Shown here: positions 26,991 through 38,400 of the stretch, one piece after another | Layout of the letters: every line of letters starts with the position of its first letter | Numbering within the stretch: position 1 is the first letter of the stretch | Source of the DNA: Bacteroidota bacterium | GTDB taxonomy: Bacteria > Bacteroidota > Bacteroidia > Bacteroidales > Lentimicrobiaceae | NCBI GenBank assembly: GCA_009773455.1 | Contig: WSXU01000016.1 | Span: 20,972 to 84,971, forward strand | Length of the DNA stretch: 64,000 nucleotides | Direction of reading: 5' to 3' | Program-made: the position numbers and the translations under genes | Notes under the pieces: generated by a model | Databases searched by the model: none | Told to the model about the DNA's origin: nothing | The model's input: only the letters and a program-made list of their open reading frames with translations

Positions 26991-28682
26991 ATGAAACCCA
27001 GTATAAAAATATCCAATATTACCACAGCGCTGATTGCGGCGCTTCTGCTAACCTGCAGCGCAACCCGGTCATATGCCCAGGGCATTAACGAGCAGGTAAC
27101 TGTGACCGCTGCATTTGAGCCTGCGATTCCGGAATCCGGCAAATTAAGCATCAGCCCTTCACCCGATGAAACTGTGGTAAAACTCCCCGTGATGACCTAT
27201 GCGGTAAAGCCATTGCAGATGGAGACCACCCTGAAGCCCGACAATATTACCCCGGTAAAACTGGTGGGTGAGCCTGTGAAAAAGCTTTACCGGAATTATG
27301 CCAGGGTTGGTTTCGGTAATTATACCACCCCCTATGCAGAGTTCTTCGCCAATTCCCTAAGGTCGAAAACCTATTCCTTCGGGGTTCACCTCAAGCATTT
27401 ATCCTCGTCGGGTAAAATCAAAGACTACGCGAAAAGCAGCAACAGTCTGAACCTTGTTGAGGTCAACGGGCAGAAATACACCGAAAACCACACCATCAGT
27501 GCCGGTGCCGGCTACCGCCGGAATGTTGCCCACCATTACGGCTTCATACCTGCTGAAACTGATTATGAATATAATGAAGACAGCCTAAAGCAGCGGTTCA
27601 ACAGGTTGAATCTTTCAGCAGGAATCAGATCGAACTATACAGAGCCTGACCAGCTGAACCACAGGCTGGGAGTCTCGTTCAGCAGCATCAGCGATCTTTT
27701 TGAAACCAGGGAATCCCTGATCAGTATCGACACCAGGCTTGATAAAAGATTTGAGTTGTTCGATCTGACCGAATACCAGGTGCTTGGCCTCGATGCCAAT
27801 CTTCGTTTTACGGGATACAAGGACAGTACACTCAAACAAAAAAGTTCAATCATCACCCTTAAACCATCGATCAGCACCGAATTCGAGGAATACAGGCTGT
27901 TGCTCGGTCTGGACTTTTCGGTGCAGGTTGACTCAGCCTCCAAAGTATATCTATTCCCCTATGCAGAAGCCCAGGTAAGGGCACTTGAAGATGCGATTGT
28001 TATTACAGCCGGAATAACCGGTGGCCTTACCCGCAAAGGTTTTGATAACCTCAGCGATGTCAATCCTTTTATTCAATCGATCCTGCCACTCAGATATACC
28101 CGTGAGCGCTTCACCTTCTATGCCGGGGCCAGGGCAAGAGCAGGAAAATACATCGATCTGTCAGCCTCATTCAGCACAAGCAGTGTTGAAAATGAGGGAT
28201 TCTTTATCAACGATCCGGCCGCACAGTTACTGAACCGCTTCACACTGGTATATAATGATGGAAATGTTATGAAAGGCCGGTTTGAAGCAGGTTACCATAC
28301 CGGTGAGCGAATCAGGATCAAGGCATTTGCGGCATTTGAAAAATGGTCCTTAACCAATGACGAAAAACCCTGGCACAGACCCGTTTCATCGTTTGGCGCA
28401 GAAGGCACTTATGATATCCAGAAGAAGATAGTGGTGAAGGCAGGCTTCATCACCAATGGCAAACAATATGCAAAACTACCCTCCCCTGACCGCTCCGGGG
28501 ACTACCTGACCAGAACAGTCAAAGGATACACCGACATCAACCTCGGTGTTGAATACCGTTATACAAAGCTGCTTTCCGCTTTTCTCAACATCAGCAACCT
28601 AACCGGTTCAAGGTACTACCTGTGGTATAATTATCCGGCTTACCGTTTCCGGATCATGGGAGGGGTATCCTATTCTTTCTAG
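26991..28682 (+). CDS. Outer-membrane beta-barrel protein, plugless TonB-receptor-like, 563 aa
   Basis: The frame is open to 26889, inside the TPR gene. I choose 26991 because it opens a signal peptide (MKPSIKISNITTALIAALLL, ending near YAQG); 26952, four bases after the TPR stop, is an alternative. The N-terminal 75 residues (VTVTAAFEPAIPESGKLS) form a periplasmic segment, followed by about 26 amphipathic beta strands rich in aromatic residues. The C-terminal part, FLNISNLTGSRYYLWYNYPAYR and a final strand ending in SYSF, is like the end of TonB-dependent receptors, but the plug domain and a TonB box are missing. It shares the transcript with the TPR gene and ends before a good terminator. 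Substrate unknown. Confidence 0.85.
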   Translation: MKPSIKISNITTALIAALLLTCSATRSYAQGINEQVTVTAAFEPAIPESGKLSISPSPDETVVKLPVMTYAVKPLQMETTLKPDNITPVKLVGEPVKKLYRNYARVGFGNYTTPYAEFFANSLRSKTYSFGVHLKHLSSSGKIKDYAKSSNSLNLVEVNGQKYTENHTISAGAGYRRNVAHHYGFIPAETDYEYNEDSLKQRFNRLNLSAGIRSNYTEPDQLNHRLGVSFSSISDLFETRESLISIDTRLDKRFELFDLTEYQVLGLDANLRFTGYKDSTLKQKSSIITLKPSISTEFEEYRLLLGLDFSVQVDSASKVYLFPYAEAQVRALEDAIVITAGITGGLTRKGFDNLSDVNPFIQSILPLRYTRERFTFYAGARARAGKYIDLSASFSTSSVENEGFFINDPAAQLLNRFTLVYNDGNVMKGRFEAGYHTGERIRIKAFAAFEKWSLTNDEKPWHRPVSSFGAEGTYDIQKKIVVKAGFITNGKQYAKLPSPDRSGDYLTRTVKGYTDINLGVEYRYTKLLSAFLNISNLTGSRYYLWYNYPAYRFRIMGGVSYSF

Positions 28683-28706
28683 GCCTTAACAGGTATAAAG
28701 CAAATC

Positions 28707-28735
28707 AGGGGCAGTCATCCGGACTGCCCTTTTTG
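28707..28735 (+). terminator. Rho-independent terminator of the TPR/barrel operon
   Basis: GGGCAGTC / GACTGCCC (8 bp, six-base loop), 25 bp after the stop codon, followed by TTTTTG. Confidence 0.88.
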
Positions 28736-28952
28736 TGTATTTTCCAATCCTTATGAGATGGGATTCAGATAGTCAGCAAAATAATTGGGACAGGAGGCAT
28801 AGATGTTTGACAAAACAGAATCAGAACCCATGTACAATTCGGAGCAATCATCTGATTTTATCCGCTGATTTTCGGGATTTGCCATCAAAGGAAATGTAAT
28901 GAGATCAAATGCAGAACAAGCCATTTTTGTTAATAACTTCAGGCCTGTTTGA

Positions 28953-31007
<2,055 letters not shown>

Positions 31008-31025
31008 GCATAAAATCAAAAAACC

Positions 31026-31053
31026 AAAACCGGCTTTTCGCCGGTTTTTTTTT
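31026..31053 (+). terminator. Rho-independent terminator of gyrB
   Basis: AAAACCGGC / GCCGGTTTT (9-bp stem, 5-base loop) followed by a long T-run, 18 bp after the gyrB stop. Confidence 0.93.
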
Positions 31054-31228
31054 AACCTGCAGGATACTTTTCCATCGTATTCCTGAATTGAAATTCAATG
31101 GAATAAAGTCCTCGGTAACTCCTGAATATTGAAATGTTATCCAAAAAAACGGGAAATAACTCAATTTCCGGACAGGAATTGCGTTAATAGTACTTTAATT
31201 CCCTGAATCAACCATCAAATACAGACTA

Positions 31229-31708
31229 ATGATGAAATTGAGGATAACACTGTTTTCCATACTGCTCTCCGTTTTTGCAATCACCGGATATACACAGAAT
31301 TATTCTACTGCTGCAGGACTCAGGCTGGGCTATTTTACCGGGGCGACCATCAAGCACTTTATCACAGGAACCAATGCCGTTGAAGGGATGGCTTCGGTGA
31401 GATGGGGTGGCTTTGCCGTAACCGGTCTTTATGAATGGCAGAAACCCATCAGGGGAGCTGCCAACCTGGATTATTTTCTCGGGCTGGGCGGCCATATCGG
31501 GGTATGGGGCGATCATTACTACTGGTATGAAGAAAACAGGAATGGCTCTTTTGCCATCATAGGTATCGACTTCATAGCAGGCCTTGAATATACCTTTCCA
31601 CAGATCCCCTTTAATGTTGGCCTTGATTGGAAACCCGCCTTTAACCTGGTAGGAGATTCACACTGGTGGGGTGATGGGGTCGCCCTGTCGATCAGGTATA
31701 TTTTCTAA
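31229..31708 (+). CDS. Small exported beta-barrel-like protein, 159 aa
   Basis: A signal peptide (MKLRITLFSILLSVFAITGYTQ) is followed by glycine- and aromatic-rich beta strands (AAGLRLGYFTGATIKHF, SVRWGGFAVTGLYEW, FAIIGIDFIAGLEY) and a C-terminal strand ending in IRYIF. This is the pattern of a small outer-membrane barrel with about eight strands and a terminal Phe. Two adjacent Met codons (31229, 31232) are both possible starts. It is a single gene, and a hairpin behind it serves both it and the convergent hydrolase gene. No specific function can be named. Confidence 0.78.
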   Translation: MMKLRITLFSILLSVFAITGYTQNYSTAAGLRLGYFTGATIKHFITGTNAVEGMASVRWGGFAVTGLYEWQKPIRGAANLDYFLGLGGHIGVWGDHYYWYEENRNGSFAIIGIDFIAGLEYTFPQIPFNVGLDWKPAFNLVGDSHWWGDGVALSIRYIF

Positions 31709-31719
31709 AGAAAGAAAAA

Positions 31720-31758
31720 AGAGTACGCATGATGATTTTCATGGGTACTCTGTATATT
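31720..31758. terminator. Bidirectional terminator between convergent genes
   Basis: AGAGTAC-GCAT / ATGG-GTACTCT forms an 11-bp stem with one mismatch. It has an A-rich left flank and a T-rich right flank, so it can terminate transcription from both sides (31708 plus and 31784 minus). Confidence 0.75.
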
Positions 31759-31783
31759 TTGGCAGGGTTCACATCTGTTTCAG

Positions 31784-32506
31784 CTACGGCTTTCTTTTGT
31801 TTGACAGGAACCAATCAAACAACTCCGGATTGTTATAGGTTTCGGTCCAGCTGTCGTGCCCTGCCGTAGGATAGATGGTAAACCGGACCTTATTACCGGC
31901 ATCTTCAAGCGCTTTCACCATCTTTGCCGATTCACCGATCAGAACCACATCATCGGCAGCCCCGTGGAAAACCCATACAGGAAGGCTCAACAGCTCTTTT
32001 GCCCTTGAAGGATAATTACGGTTGATACGGGCGCACACGGGTGCAATGGCTGCAAAATAATCAGGATAAGCCATGGCCATATCCCAGGTAGCCCACCCTC
32101 CCATGCTAAGACCGGTTAGATATACCCTGCTCTCATCAATTCTGTAAGCAGCAGCAATATGCTTAATCAGGGCAAACAGGGTTTCGGTATCCCAGTCAAC
32201 TGAATCAGGGCATTGCGGCGAAAGCACGACAAACGGGAATTTCCTGCCCTGTTGTATGAGTTTCGGCGGCCCATGAACTTTAACTTTTTCAATATCAGTA
32301 CCCCGTTCGCCTGAGCCATGCAGAAAAACCAGCATTGGCCATTTGGTGGTGGAATTTTCAGCATAACCATCGGGAAGATACAACAGGTATTCTGAGCTGA
32401 CAGTCTTTTGAACCGTCCCGGTGAAAGAGCCTCTTTCCTGCACCGTCTGTGCAGGAGTCAGAATCGTGGTAAAAACCACCATCAGCATGAGCAGCAATAA
32501 TTTCAT
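31784..32506 (-). CDS. Exported alpha/beta-hydrolase (esterase/peptidase type), 240 aa
   Basis: I choose the ATG at 32506, which gives a signal peptide (MKLLLLMLMVVFTTILTPAQT); the frame is also open to a TTG at 32539, which would overlap the porin gene. The domain is of the phospholipase/carboxylesterase or S9-like predicted-peptidase type: oxyanion motif FLHGSGERG, nucleophile Ser134 in GLSMGG, acidic residue Asp185 or Asp186 in FHGAADDVV and His217 in AGHDSW. It starts 29 bp behind the stop of the porin gene and is transcribed with it. Relatives in Bacteroidota often deacylate plant polysaccharides or cleave ester-linked groups. The substrate is not visible from sequence. Confidence 0.88.
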   Translation of the reverse strand: MKLLLLMLMVVFTTILTPAQTVQERGSFTGTVQKTVSSEYLLYLPDGYAENSTTKWPMLVFLHGSGERGTDIEKVKVHGPPKLIQQGRKFPFVVLSPQCPDSVDWDTETLFALIKHIAAAYRIDESRVYLTGLSMGGWATWDMAMAYPDYFAAIAPVCARINRNYPSRAKELLSLPVWVFHGAADDVVLIGESAKMVKALEDAGNKVRFTIYPTAGHDSWTETYNNPELFDWFLSNKRKP

Positions 32507-32535
32507 ATGAACAGGATTTCGGGAAAATGTCAGAA

Positions 32536-34482
32536 TCAATCATAAAAAGTCCAGGATATCCCGAACCTGAAACCACGGTCAGGCATGGGGTAACCCGGCA
32601 CCATGATGTAGTCGTATCCACTCAGACCGCTGTTGAGATGCTTCAGCATCAGGTACATTTTTGCCCTTTTCACCCTGATGTTGATAAAAGCGTCGACATA
32701 GGGGTAGTCTCCGGTTTTGACGGTATTCTGCAGGTAATACGATCTGAGTGCCGGCATATAGGCATCGGCATAAAAAGCCGAATTATACAATACCGACAAT
32801 CCTGCCTGAAAACGTAAAGCCCGCTTAAACAACGGCGTGGTAAAACATCCGCTTAGCCTTCCGGCTATTTCAGGAAGATGCAGCAGATCGCCCTTTGATA
32901 CATTCTGCCAAGCACCAAATGCCTCAACATCAAATTTCCCGATGCGAAAAGCAGCCTGCCCCCAGGCCTGGCTAACACTGAAAGATCCTTCTTCCTTTTC
33001 GGGGATGGCCAGCTCATTCAGATATACAAAGTTGGTAATATTGTAGAGATTAAAGCCGCCCTTGAGGTTTTTCCGCTCATACATAGCCTTTGCACTGAAA
33101 AAGGTCTGCTGTCCAAAGGCATTCTCCCATTTGAAATGGTTGGAATAATGCATCTGAAACAGATAATCGGGCTGCAGGGCGTCTACAGCCACCGAAGCCG
33201 AGATATTTCCCCATGAAGATGAGTTATCGAAAGCCGGCAGTGTCAGTTTTGCCGAAATCCCTTTATCTCCGTTGAAAGGATTACCCTGTGAAACCCATAT
33301 CCGGCCTTCGGCTTTGGCAATACCAAAAGCATTGGCTGCAAGGTAGGCATAGGGGGTGAATCGAATATATTTCTTAGAGATGGAGTCATTTTTGTAAAGG
33401 CTGAATGCATACTCAACTCCTGCCCTGAGAAGAAGCACCTTTCCCTGCCCCCTGACTCTGCCTACCCCTCCCTCAAAAGAAATATCGTTTAATATTTCAT
33501 GGAAATAGACAGAATCGTAGGTTTTTGTGGAATCAATAAATATATCCCTGTAATAGCCCGCTGCCGGATAAGTATCCTTATACAGCAACGAATTCCGGGT
33601 ATAGGAAAAGGTATGTCTGAAAAAATTGGTGCGTGAGGGATTATAATACCGGTGCAGTGAATCCGGCAGACGTGTCTCCTGCAGGCTATCAGCCACTTTA
33701 ACAACAGTGTCAACCCGGGAAGGATTGTGCCCGAAATAATAGTAATGCCGGATAAAAACACCGCTCTCCCTGATCTGGTTATCGGCAGCCTTCAGGTTGA
33801 CCGGAATACGCTTTCTGTCCGACTCAATATTATCGGCAAAAAGGCTGTCGTAAGTAATACCACCGTTTTCCCTCCATTTCAGCTTGTTGTTATGGTAATT
33901 TGCCAGCAATACATAGCGTTCATTGTCTGACACAAACTGTCCGGTAGCAGCAAAACCCATATCATCCGATTTCTGACGCTCATATAAACCAATGGAGTTA
34001 ATCAGCCGGAGATCAAGCCCCAGGGTGATTCCCCTCGACAGGTTTTGTGCATGGGTAACATTAAACACCTGTTCTTTCGCTTTCCCGGTACTATAAAAAA
34101 CCTTCGAGTAGGGATTCCTTATATGATAGAACATAATACTTTCATTACCAAGCAGATATCCTTTATAAACCGGAGAAGCAAAACGGAATCCGGTCATTGG
34201 TTCCGGGTTAAAAAGCATGGATTTATAGGCAAGTCCGGCATTCCCGTTGAGCAGGTTTAATCCGGAAGCTGATTCTGTAGGCAGGTAATATTGAAAATCG
34301 GTAAGTAAGGTATCAACCAGGGTAACCAGCTTCTCACCGGGCCAGCGATTGTTAAGGACAACAAACTTAACTGTGGCAGTATCAGGGGAAGGCTCAGACT
34401 GAGCAGCGGTCTCCTCATTCTGAGCAGACAAATAACCAAAAGAAGATTGTAGTATAAAAAACAGAAGGAATAATCGCCGCAT
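32536..34482 (-). CDS. Outer-membrane putative porin (Porin_10-like), 648 aa
   Basis: A signal peptide (MRRLFLLFFILQSSFGYLSA) and a family-typical start, with LLTDFQYYLPTES followed by NGNAGLAYKSMLFNP, agree with the Bacteroidota putative-porin family. The remainder consists of many amphipathic strands (for example LRFQAGLSVLYNSAFYADAY) and closes with MPDRGFRFGISWTFYD, a terminal aromatic beta strand. The protein should form an outer-membrane channel. It is the first gene of an operon with the alpha/beta-hydrolase and has the best promoter in the window. A link to the glycan-degrading genes further upstream is possible but not proven, since a terminator separates them. Confidence 0.88.
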   Translation of the reverse strand: MRRLFLLFFILQSSFGYLSAQNEETAAQSEPSPDTATVKFVVLNNRWPGEKLVTLVDTLLTDFQYYLPTESASGLNLLNGNAGLAYKSMLFNPEPMTGFRFASPVYKGYLLGNESIMFYHIRNPYSKVFYSTGKAKEQVFNVTHAQNLSRGITLGLDLRLINSIGLYERQKSDDMGFAATGQFVSDNERYVLLANYHNNKLKWRENGGITYDSLFADNIESDRKRIPVNLKAADNQIRESGVFIRHYYYFGHNPSRVDTVVKVADSLQETRLPDSLHRYYNPSRTNFFRHTFSYTRNSLLYKDTYPAAGYYRDIFIDSTKTYDSVYFHEILNDISFEGGVGRVRGQGKVLLLRAGVEYAFSLYKNDSISKKYIRFTPYAYLAANAFGIAKAEGRIWVSQGNPFNGDKGISAKLTLPAFDNSSSWGNISASVAVDALQPDYLFQMHYSNHFKWENAFGQQTFFSAKAMYERKNLKGGFNLYNITNFVYLNELAIPEKEEGSFSVSQAWGQAAFRIGKFDVEAFGAWQNVSKGDLLHLPEIAGRLSGCFTTPLFKRALRFQAGLSVLYNSAFYADAYMPALRSYYLQNTVKTGDYPYVDAFINIRVKRAKMYLMLKHLNSGLSGYDYIMVPGYPMPDRGFRFGISWTFYD

Positions 34483-34505
34483 TTGACAGAACCTGAAGTA
34501 CTATG

Positions 34506-34535
34506 CAAAGATAAATTAAAAGCGGTCAACTCAAA
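34506..34535 (-). promoter_or_regulatory. Complete Bacteroidota promoter of the porin/hydrolase operon
   Basis: On the minus strand a TTTG box (34532-34535) and TATCTTTG (34506-34513) are separated by 18 bp. This fits the Bacteroidota housekeeping promoter (TTTG-spacer-TAnnTTTG) exactly. Transcription would start near 34499, leaving a short leader to the ATG at 34482. Confidence 0.85.
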
Positions 34536-34591
34536 GTTACCGGTACTTTCATAAATTTGAAAGCAACCTGAAATGCGTCAGACCGGATGAA

Positions 34592-34621
34592 ATGAAAAAT
34601 GCCAGTTATACACTGGCATTA
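34592..34621 (-). terminator. Terminator after mini-protein gene 1
   Basis: On the minus strand AATGCCAGT / ACTGGCATT (9-bp stem, 5-base loop) is followed by TTTTTCATTT. It lies about 70 bp behind the mini-protein gene that ends at 34692. Confidence 0.85.
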
Positions 34622-34691
34622 ACGGGGTTTTTGCTATAATAGTATCATGGCAGAGGCCGACTTATGGCAATCTGATGTCAGCCGCTGATGG

Positions 34692-34946
34692 TTATGCTTC
34701 TTCCTGGGTGGTTTGTCTGTGTTTCATTATGGTGGCAATTCCATATCCAATTCCCAACGAAACAAGAAATGCCAGGCCATTGCCTATCGGAGCATTTCCG
34801 CCTTCAGGAGGCAGATTGGTTGTTTGTCCGTGTCCTTCACCCGGTGGCGGAGGCGGCGGCCCTCCCTGAGCTAAAACATTGGTATTCATTGAAATCACAA
34901 GAAATGTGATACAAATACCTGCCATAACCTTCACGTAATTCCTCAT
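34692..34946 (-). CDS. Mini-protein 1: signal peptide, Pro-rich, GGNAP motif, membrane helix
   Basis: The 84-residue protein is one of four paralogs in the window. The order is: signal peptide (MRNYVKVMAGICITFLVIS...VLAQ), a run of six prolines (GGPPPPPPGEGHG), the motif PPEGGNAPIGNG, a hydrophobic helix (LAFLVSLGIGYGIATIM) and a charged tail (KHRQTTQEEA). I start at 34946 because this ATG opens the signal peptide; the frame runs on to 35048. The C-terminal layout of short motif, helix and basic tail resembles protein-sorting signals such as the Bacteroidota PID-CTERM class, but this identification is inference. It lies 462 bp downstream of the GH13 amylase gene and is followed by a terminator. 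It is the most diverged copy (GNG instead of GGG). Confidence 0.82.
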   Translation of the reverse strand: MRNYVKVMAGICITFLVISMNTNVLAQGGPPPPPPGEGHGQTTNLPPEGGNAPIGNGLAFLVSLGIGYGIATIMKHRQTTQEEA

Positions 34947-35408
34947 CTTAATAAGTATTTTGTTGATTAAAAGCTGATCAGGTTTCATCCGCAACCCTGG
35001 CAATAAACACAGGATGCTGCCAATAGCGGCAATCGGGAATGATCCCACATATGTTTATCATATTCCGGATAAAAAGTAACCTTAAAAAAATAAAAAAAAA
35101 TCATCGGTCGTTTAAACCTGTAAATAAGGCGTTTATAAAGATCTCCGGAAGATCCTAAACGAAGAATTCCGGGCAAAAAGCAGAAAACTCCGTTCGGGTT
35201 CAACCAGATTTTAAAATTGCTGTTAAATGATCGCTGTTAAAAAATGAATCCGGCTGCCAGAATGATCCCTGGTACACATAAAATTAGTGTGTTATTGTCC
35301 GAACCTGACAGATAAGCATTATCACACTACCGGAGGGAGGATGGATGGACGAAAAGGGAAATAAGCCGGGTTTCCGGCTGAACCGGAATGAATTCCGGGT
35401 TTACACGT
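34947..35408. other. Intergenic region between amylase and mini-protein 1
   Basis: Apart from the hairpins directly behind the amylase gene (35364-35397), no gene or promoter with a TAnnTTTG element is visible on the minus strand. Confidence 0.45.
35364..35397 (-). terminator. Two hairpins behind the amylase gene, possible terminator
   Basis: CCGGAAT-GA-ATTCCGG (35383-35398) and AGCCGG / CCGGCT (35364-35379) lie one behind the other within 45 bp of the amylase stop codon. The tail on the minus strand is only moderately T-rich (TATTTCCCTTTT), so termination may be partial. Confidence 0.5.
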
Positions 35409-38400
35409 TTACCAGTTTACTACTTTCGTGACAAAGGAGGCTGTTTCGTCGGAAAATCTGAACAGCAGGATTCCCCTGGGCATCCCGGAAAGGTCGAAAT
35501 CCTCGGTTAACGCTGACATTTGCCTGCTGAAAAGAACCGAACCTGAAGGAGAGTAACAGGTAACCAGGTACAATGCGGGTGCCTTTACCTTTACCTGACC
35601 ATTGGAAGGATTCGGTAAAACGGAAATCATCTTCATCAGATCATTGTCGTGAATTCCAGCATTACCGGCAACCTGAAGCTTTACCTGCACTGCGAGATCG
35701 CTGCCGACCGTAAGACTTTTACTGTAAGGACGGTAGCCCTCGCACAACGAGGTTAGCATAACCGTTGAAGGGGCAGCGGTAAAACCAGCCTTCCCTTCCC
35801 CATTGCTTGACTGTTGTCCTGAATTAACGATACTTACCATCGCATTTCCAATGGCAGCACCCGAAATGGAATCGGTTACCGTTACCTGAATGTGATAATA
35901 CGGCCGGGGAAGCTGAATGCTGGTAAACACTATGTATTCGCCCGGTCCGAAGTAAAACGATTGTCCCGAAGGATTGGTGACATTAACCTCATCTCCTGAG
36001 AAATAGTCATACCATTTACCGGCATTCGGGAAACCCGGAGCCATATCGAAACCAGAAACACCGCTGTTGGCGGCGATCACAACATTCATGCTGCTGTGCG
36101 AGATCCACATCCGCTTACCCAGGCCACCAAGATCACTGGTATAACTTCCGTAACGAAAGGCATCACTCTTTCTCAATGCGGCCATTCCTGAATATACGCG
36201 ATACAGTTCCTGCCTGGCCGGCTGATTGAAATAGTCCCACCGGGGAGGTTTATTGGCAGTTCTGCCACCATTGTACATAATACTATAGTCGTAACCCAGT
36301 TCGCCGAACTGCCAGCTCATTTTTGGCCCGGGAATGCCCATAAAGAGCACTGCTGCTGCCTGCATATGGTGCAGGGCATCGGATGTATCGCGCAGATTAT
36401 AATTCCCTGAAGAGGCACCATAGGAATAATCCTCCGCCATCAGGCGCTCTTCATCATGGTTTTCCATATAATCGATCAGGTTGGGATAGGTAAACCCACG
36501 GTTTGCATGGTAGGCCCACGACAGATCCGAATTTTCCTGCCATCCCATGCCAACCTGCTTGTAATGGTCGTGCATGGCACTCCAGGGCAGCATGCCTGTA
36601 TTGGCAAGCACCACTTCTTCATCATTGCTGGCAAGATGTTCAAGAATGACAAAAACATCCGGATTCACCGATTTGATGTGAGTGTAATAATCTGTAAGAA
36701 TATTAATCCGGCTCTGATCATACTGGCTCCAGGCGCCCACATCTTCCCCTGTAAAATGCTGTGTCAGTCCCTTTGAAAGATCAAGCCGGAAACCGTCTAC
36801 TTTGTAGTTGGTGATCCAATGCTCAAACACGTCTTTAAAAAATTGCCTTGTATACGGACTCTCGTGGTTAAAGTCGTATCCGATGCTGTACGGATTGACA
36901 GCTGAAGGCTGGCCACTGGTTCCTGCATTGGGGTCGAAATACATCTGCACCATTGGGTTGAGCCCATAGGCGTGATTGGGTACAATATCAAAAATCACGG
37001 CTATGTTTCGCTGATGACAGGCATCAATGAAATGCTTATAAGCCTGTTCTGTTCCATAGTATTTATCCGTTGCAAAGTAGAAATTAGGCGCATAACCCCA
37101 ACTTTCGTTCCCATCAAATTCAATTACAGGCATCAATTCCACAGCGTTAACTCCCAAACCCTGAAGGTAATCCAGTTTTTCTTCAACCGAACCCATATTT
37201 CGTTCATCCGTGAAGTCCCTGACCAGCAATTCATAAATAAAAAGGTCTGATTGTGTACCATGAATGGCGGGAGGCGTAAAATCATCCACCTGCCAGTCAT
37301 ATTCAGGCTTATTTGTCTGAAAAACACTCACCACACCCAGGGTCTGATCAAAAGGATATGGTTTAAGATCAGGGTAAGAAGCCGTAGGAATCCATCGGTC
37401 ATTCCATGGATCCAGGATCTTTTCGCACCAGGCATCCGCAATTTTAATACTTCCGTCAATAAAATACTGGTAGGCATATTCCTTCCCGGTTTCAAGTCCT
37501 GAAAGTGTAACCCAATAGTGTTTGCCGTCGGGTGTCCTTTTCATAAACCCGGCATCATCAGGCAGCCAGTTGCTGAATTCACCGATGACGAATGCAAAAT
37601 TCTTCATTCCTGCAGGATCGTGAAGTACCAGGGTGACGGTATTTTCATCCATGTAATTGATCCCGTTTTTCATTCCCTGGGGCAATTCCTCGACCACCAC
37701 AGGACCCCGAAGGTAAATCTGAACAGAATCCCTCGCCTGACCCGAAGTGCCGCCGGCTATAGCTTTAATCCAGTGGGCACCGGGTTGCATCCCCTGCAGA
37801 AGCAAGGGATAAGAAAGGGAAGTGCCGGTTTCCTGCGTGAGCAGGGTGCCATCCAGATAAAGGCTGATCTGGTTGTTTTGTAAAGCTTCCACACAGACAG
37901 GAATCAGAGAATTGGGACTGACCAGTGGCTCCCTGCGCGATGGATTCAGAATTTTAACATTGAGTGCCGGGGGATAAACATCCAGAAAAATATCGGACCC
38001 ATCGGCATTCTTGTGTTCAAGGTAATAACCGCCGGTTTGCTCCTCTCCGCTGCGGAATACAAAGGCCATTTTACTGATTTGTTCCGAAACAGGAACACCG
38101 TAAAAATCACGTATATTACTAATGGTCAAACTATACAGATTCTCACTGATCCGGGTAAGCATGGATTCAGGGGTATTCTCACCCCACTCAGTTTTCACAT
38201 ATTTCCAGTCGGAAGAGTTAACACTGAGATTGGTGATCACTCCGGTATGCGCATAAACATCTCCGGTGTAATCGAAAAGTCCCCCATTCCCATAAGCTGC
38301 ATTAAAATAGATCGTCAGAGACTGATTTTCTATGGGAAAAGCCGGATCTGCAGTGATCAGGCTTAACTGTCCGCCGCATTCAATCACCTGATCAACCACA

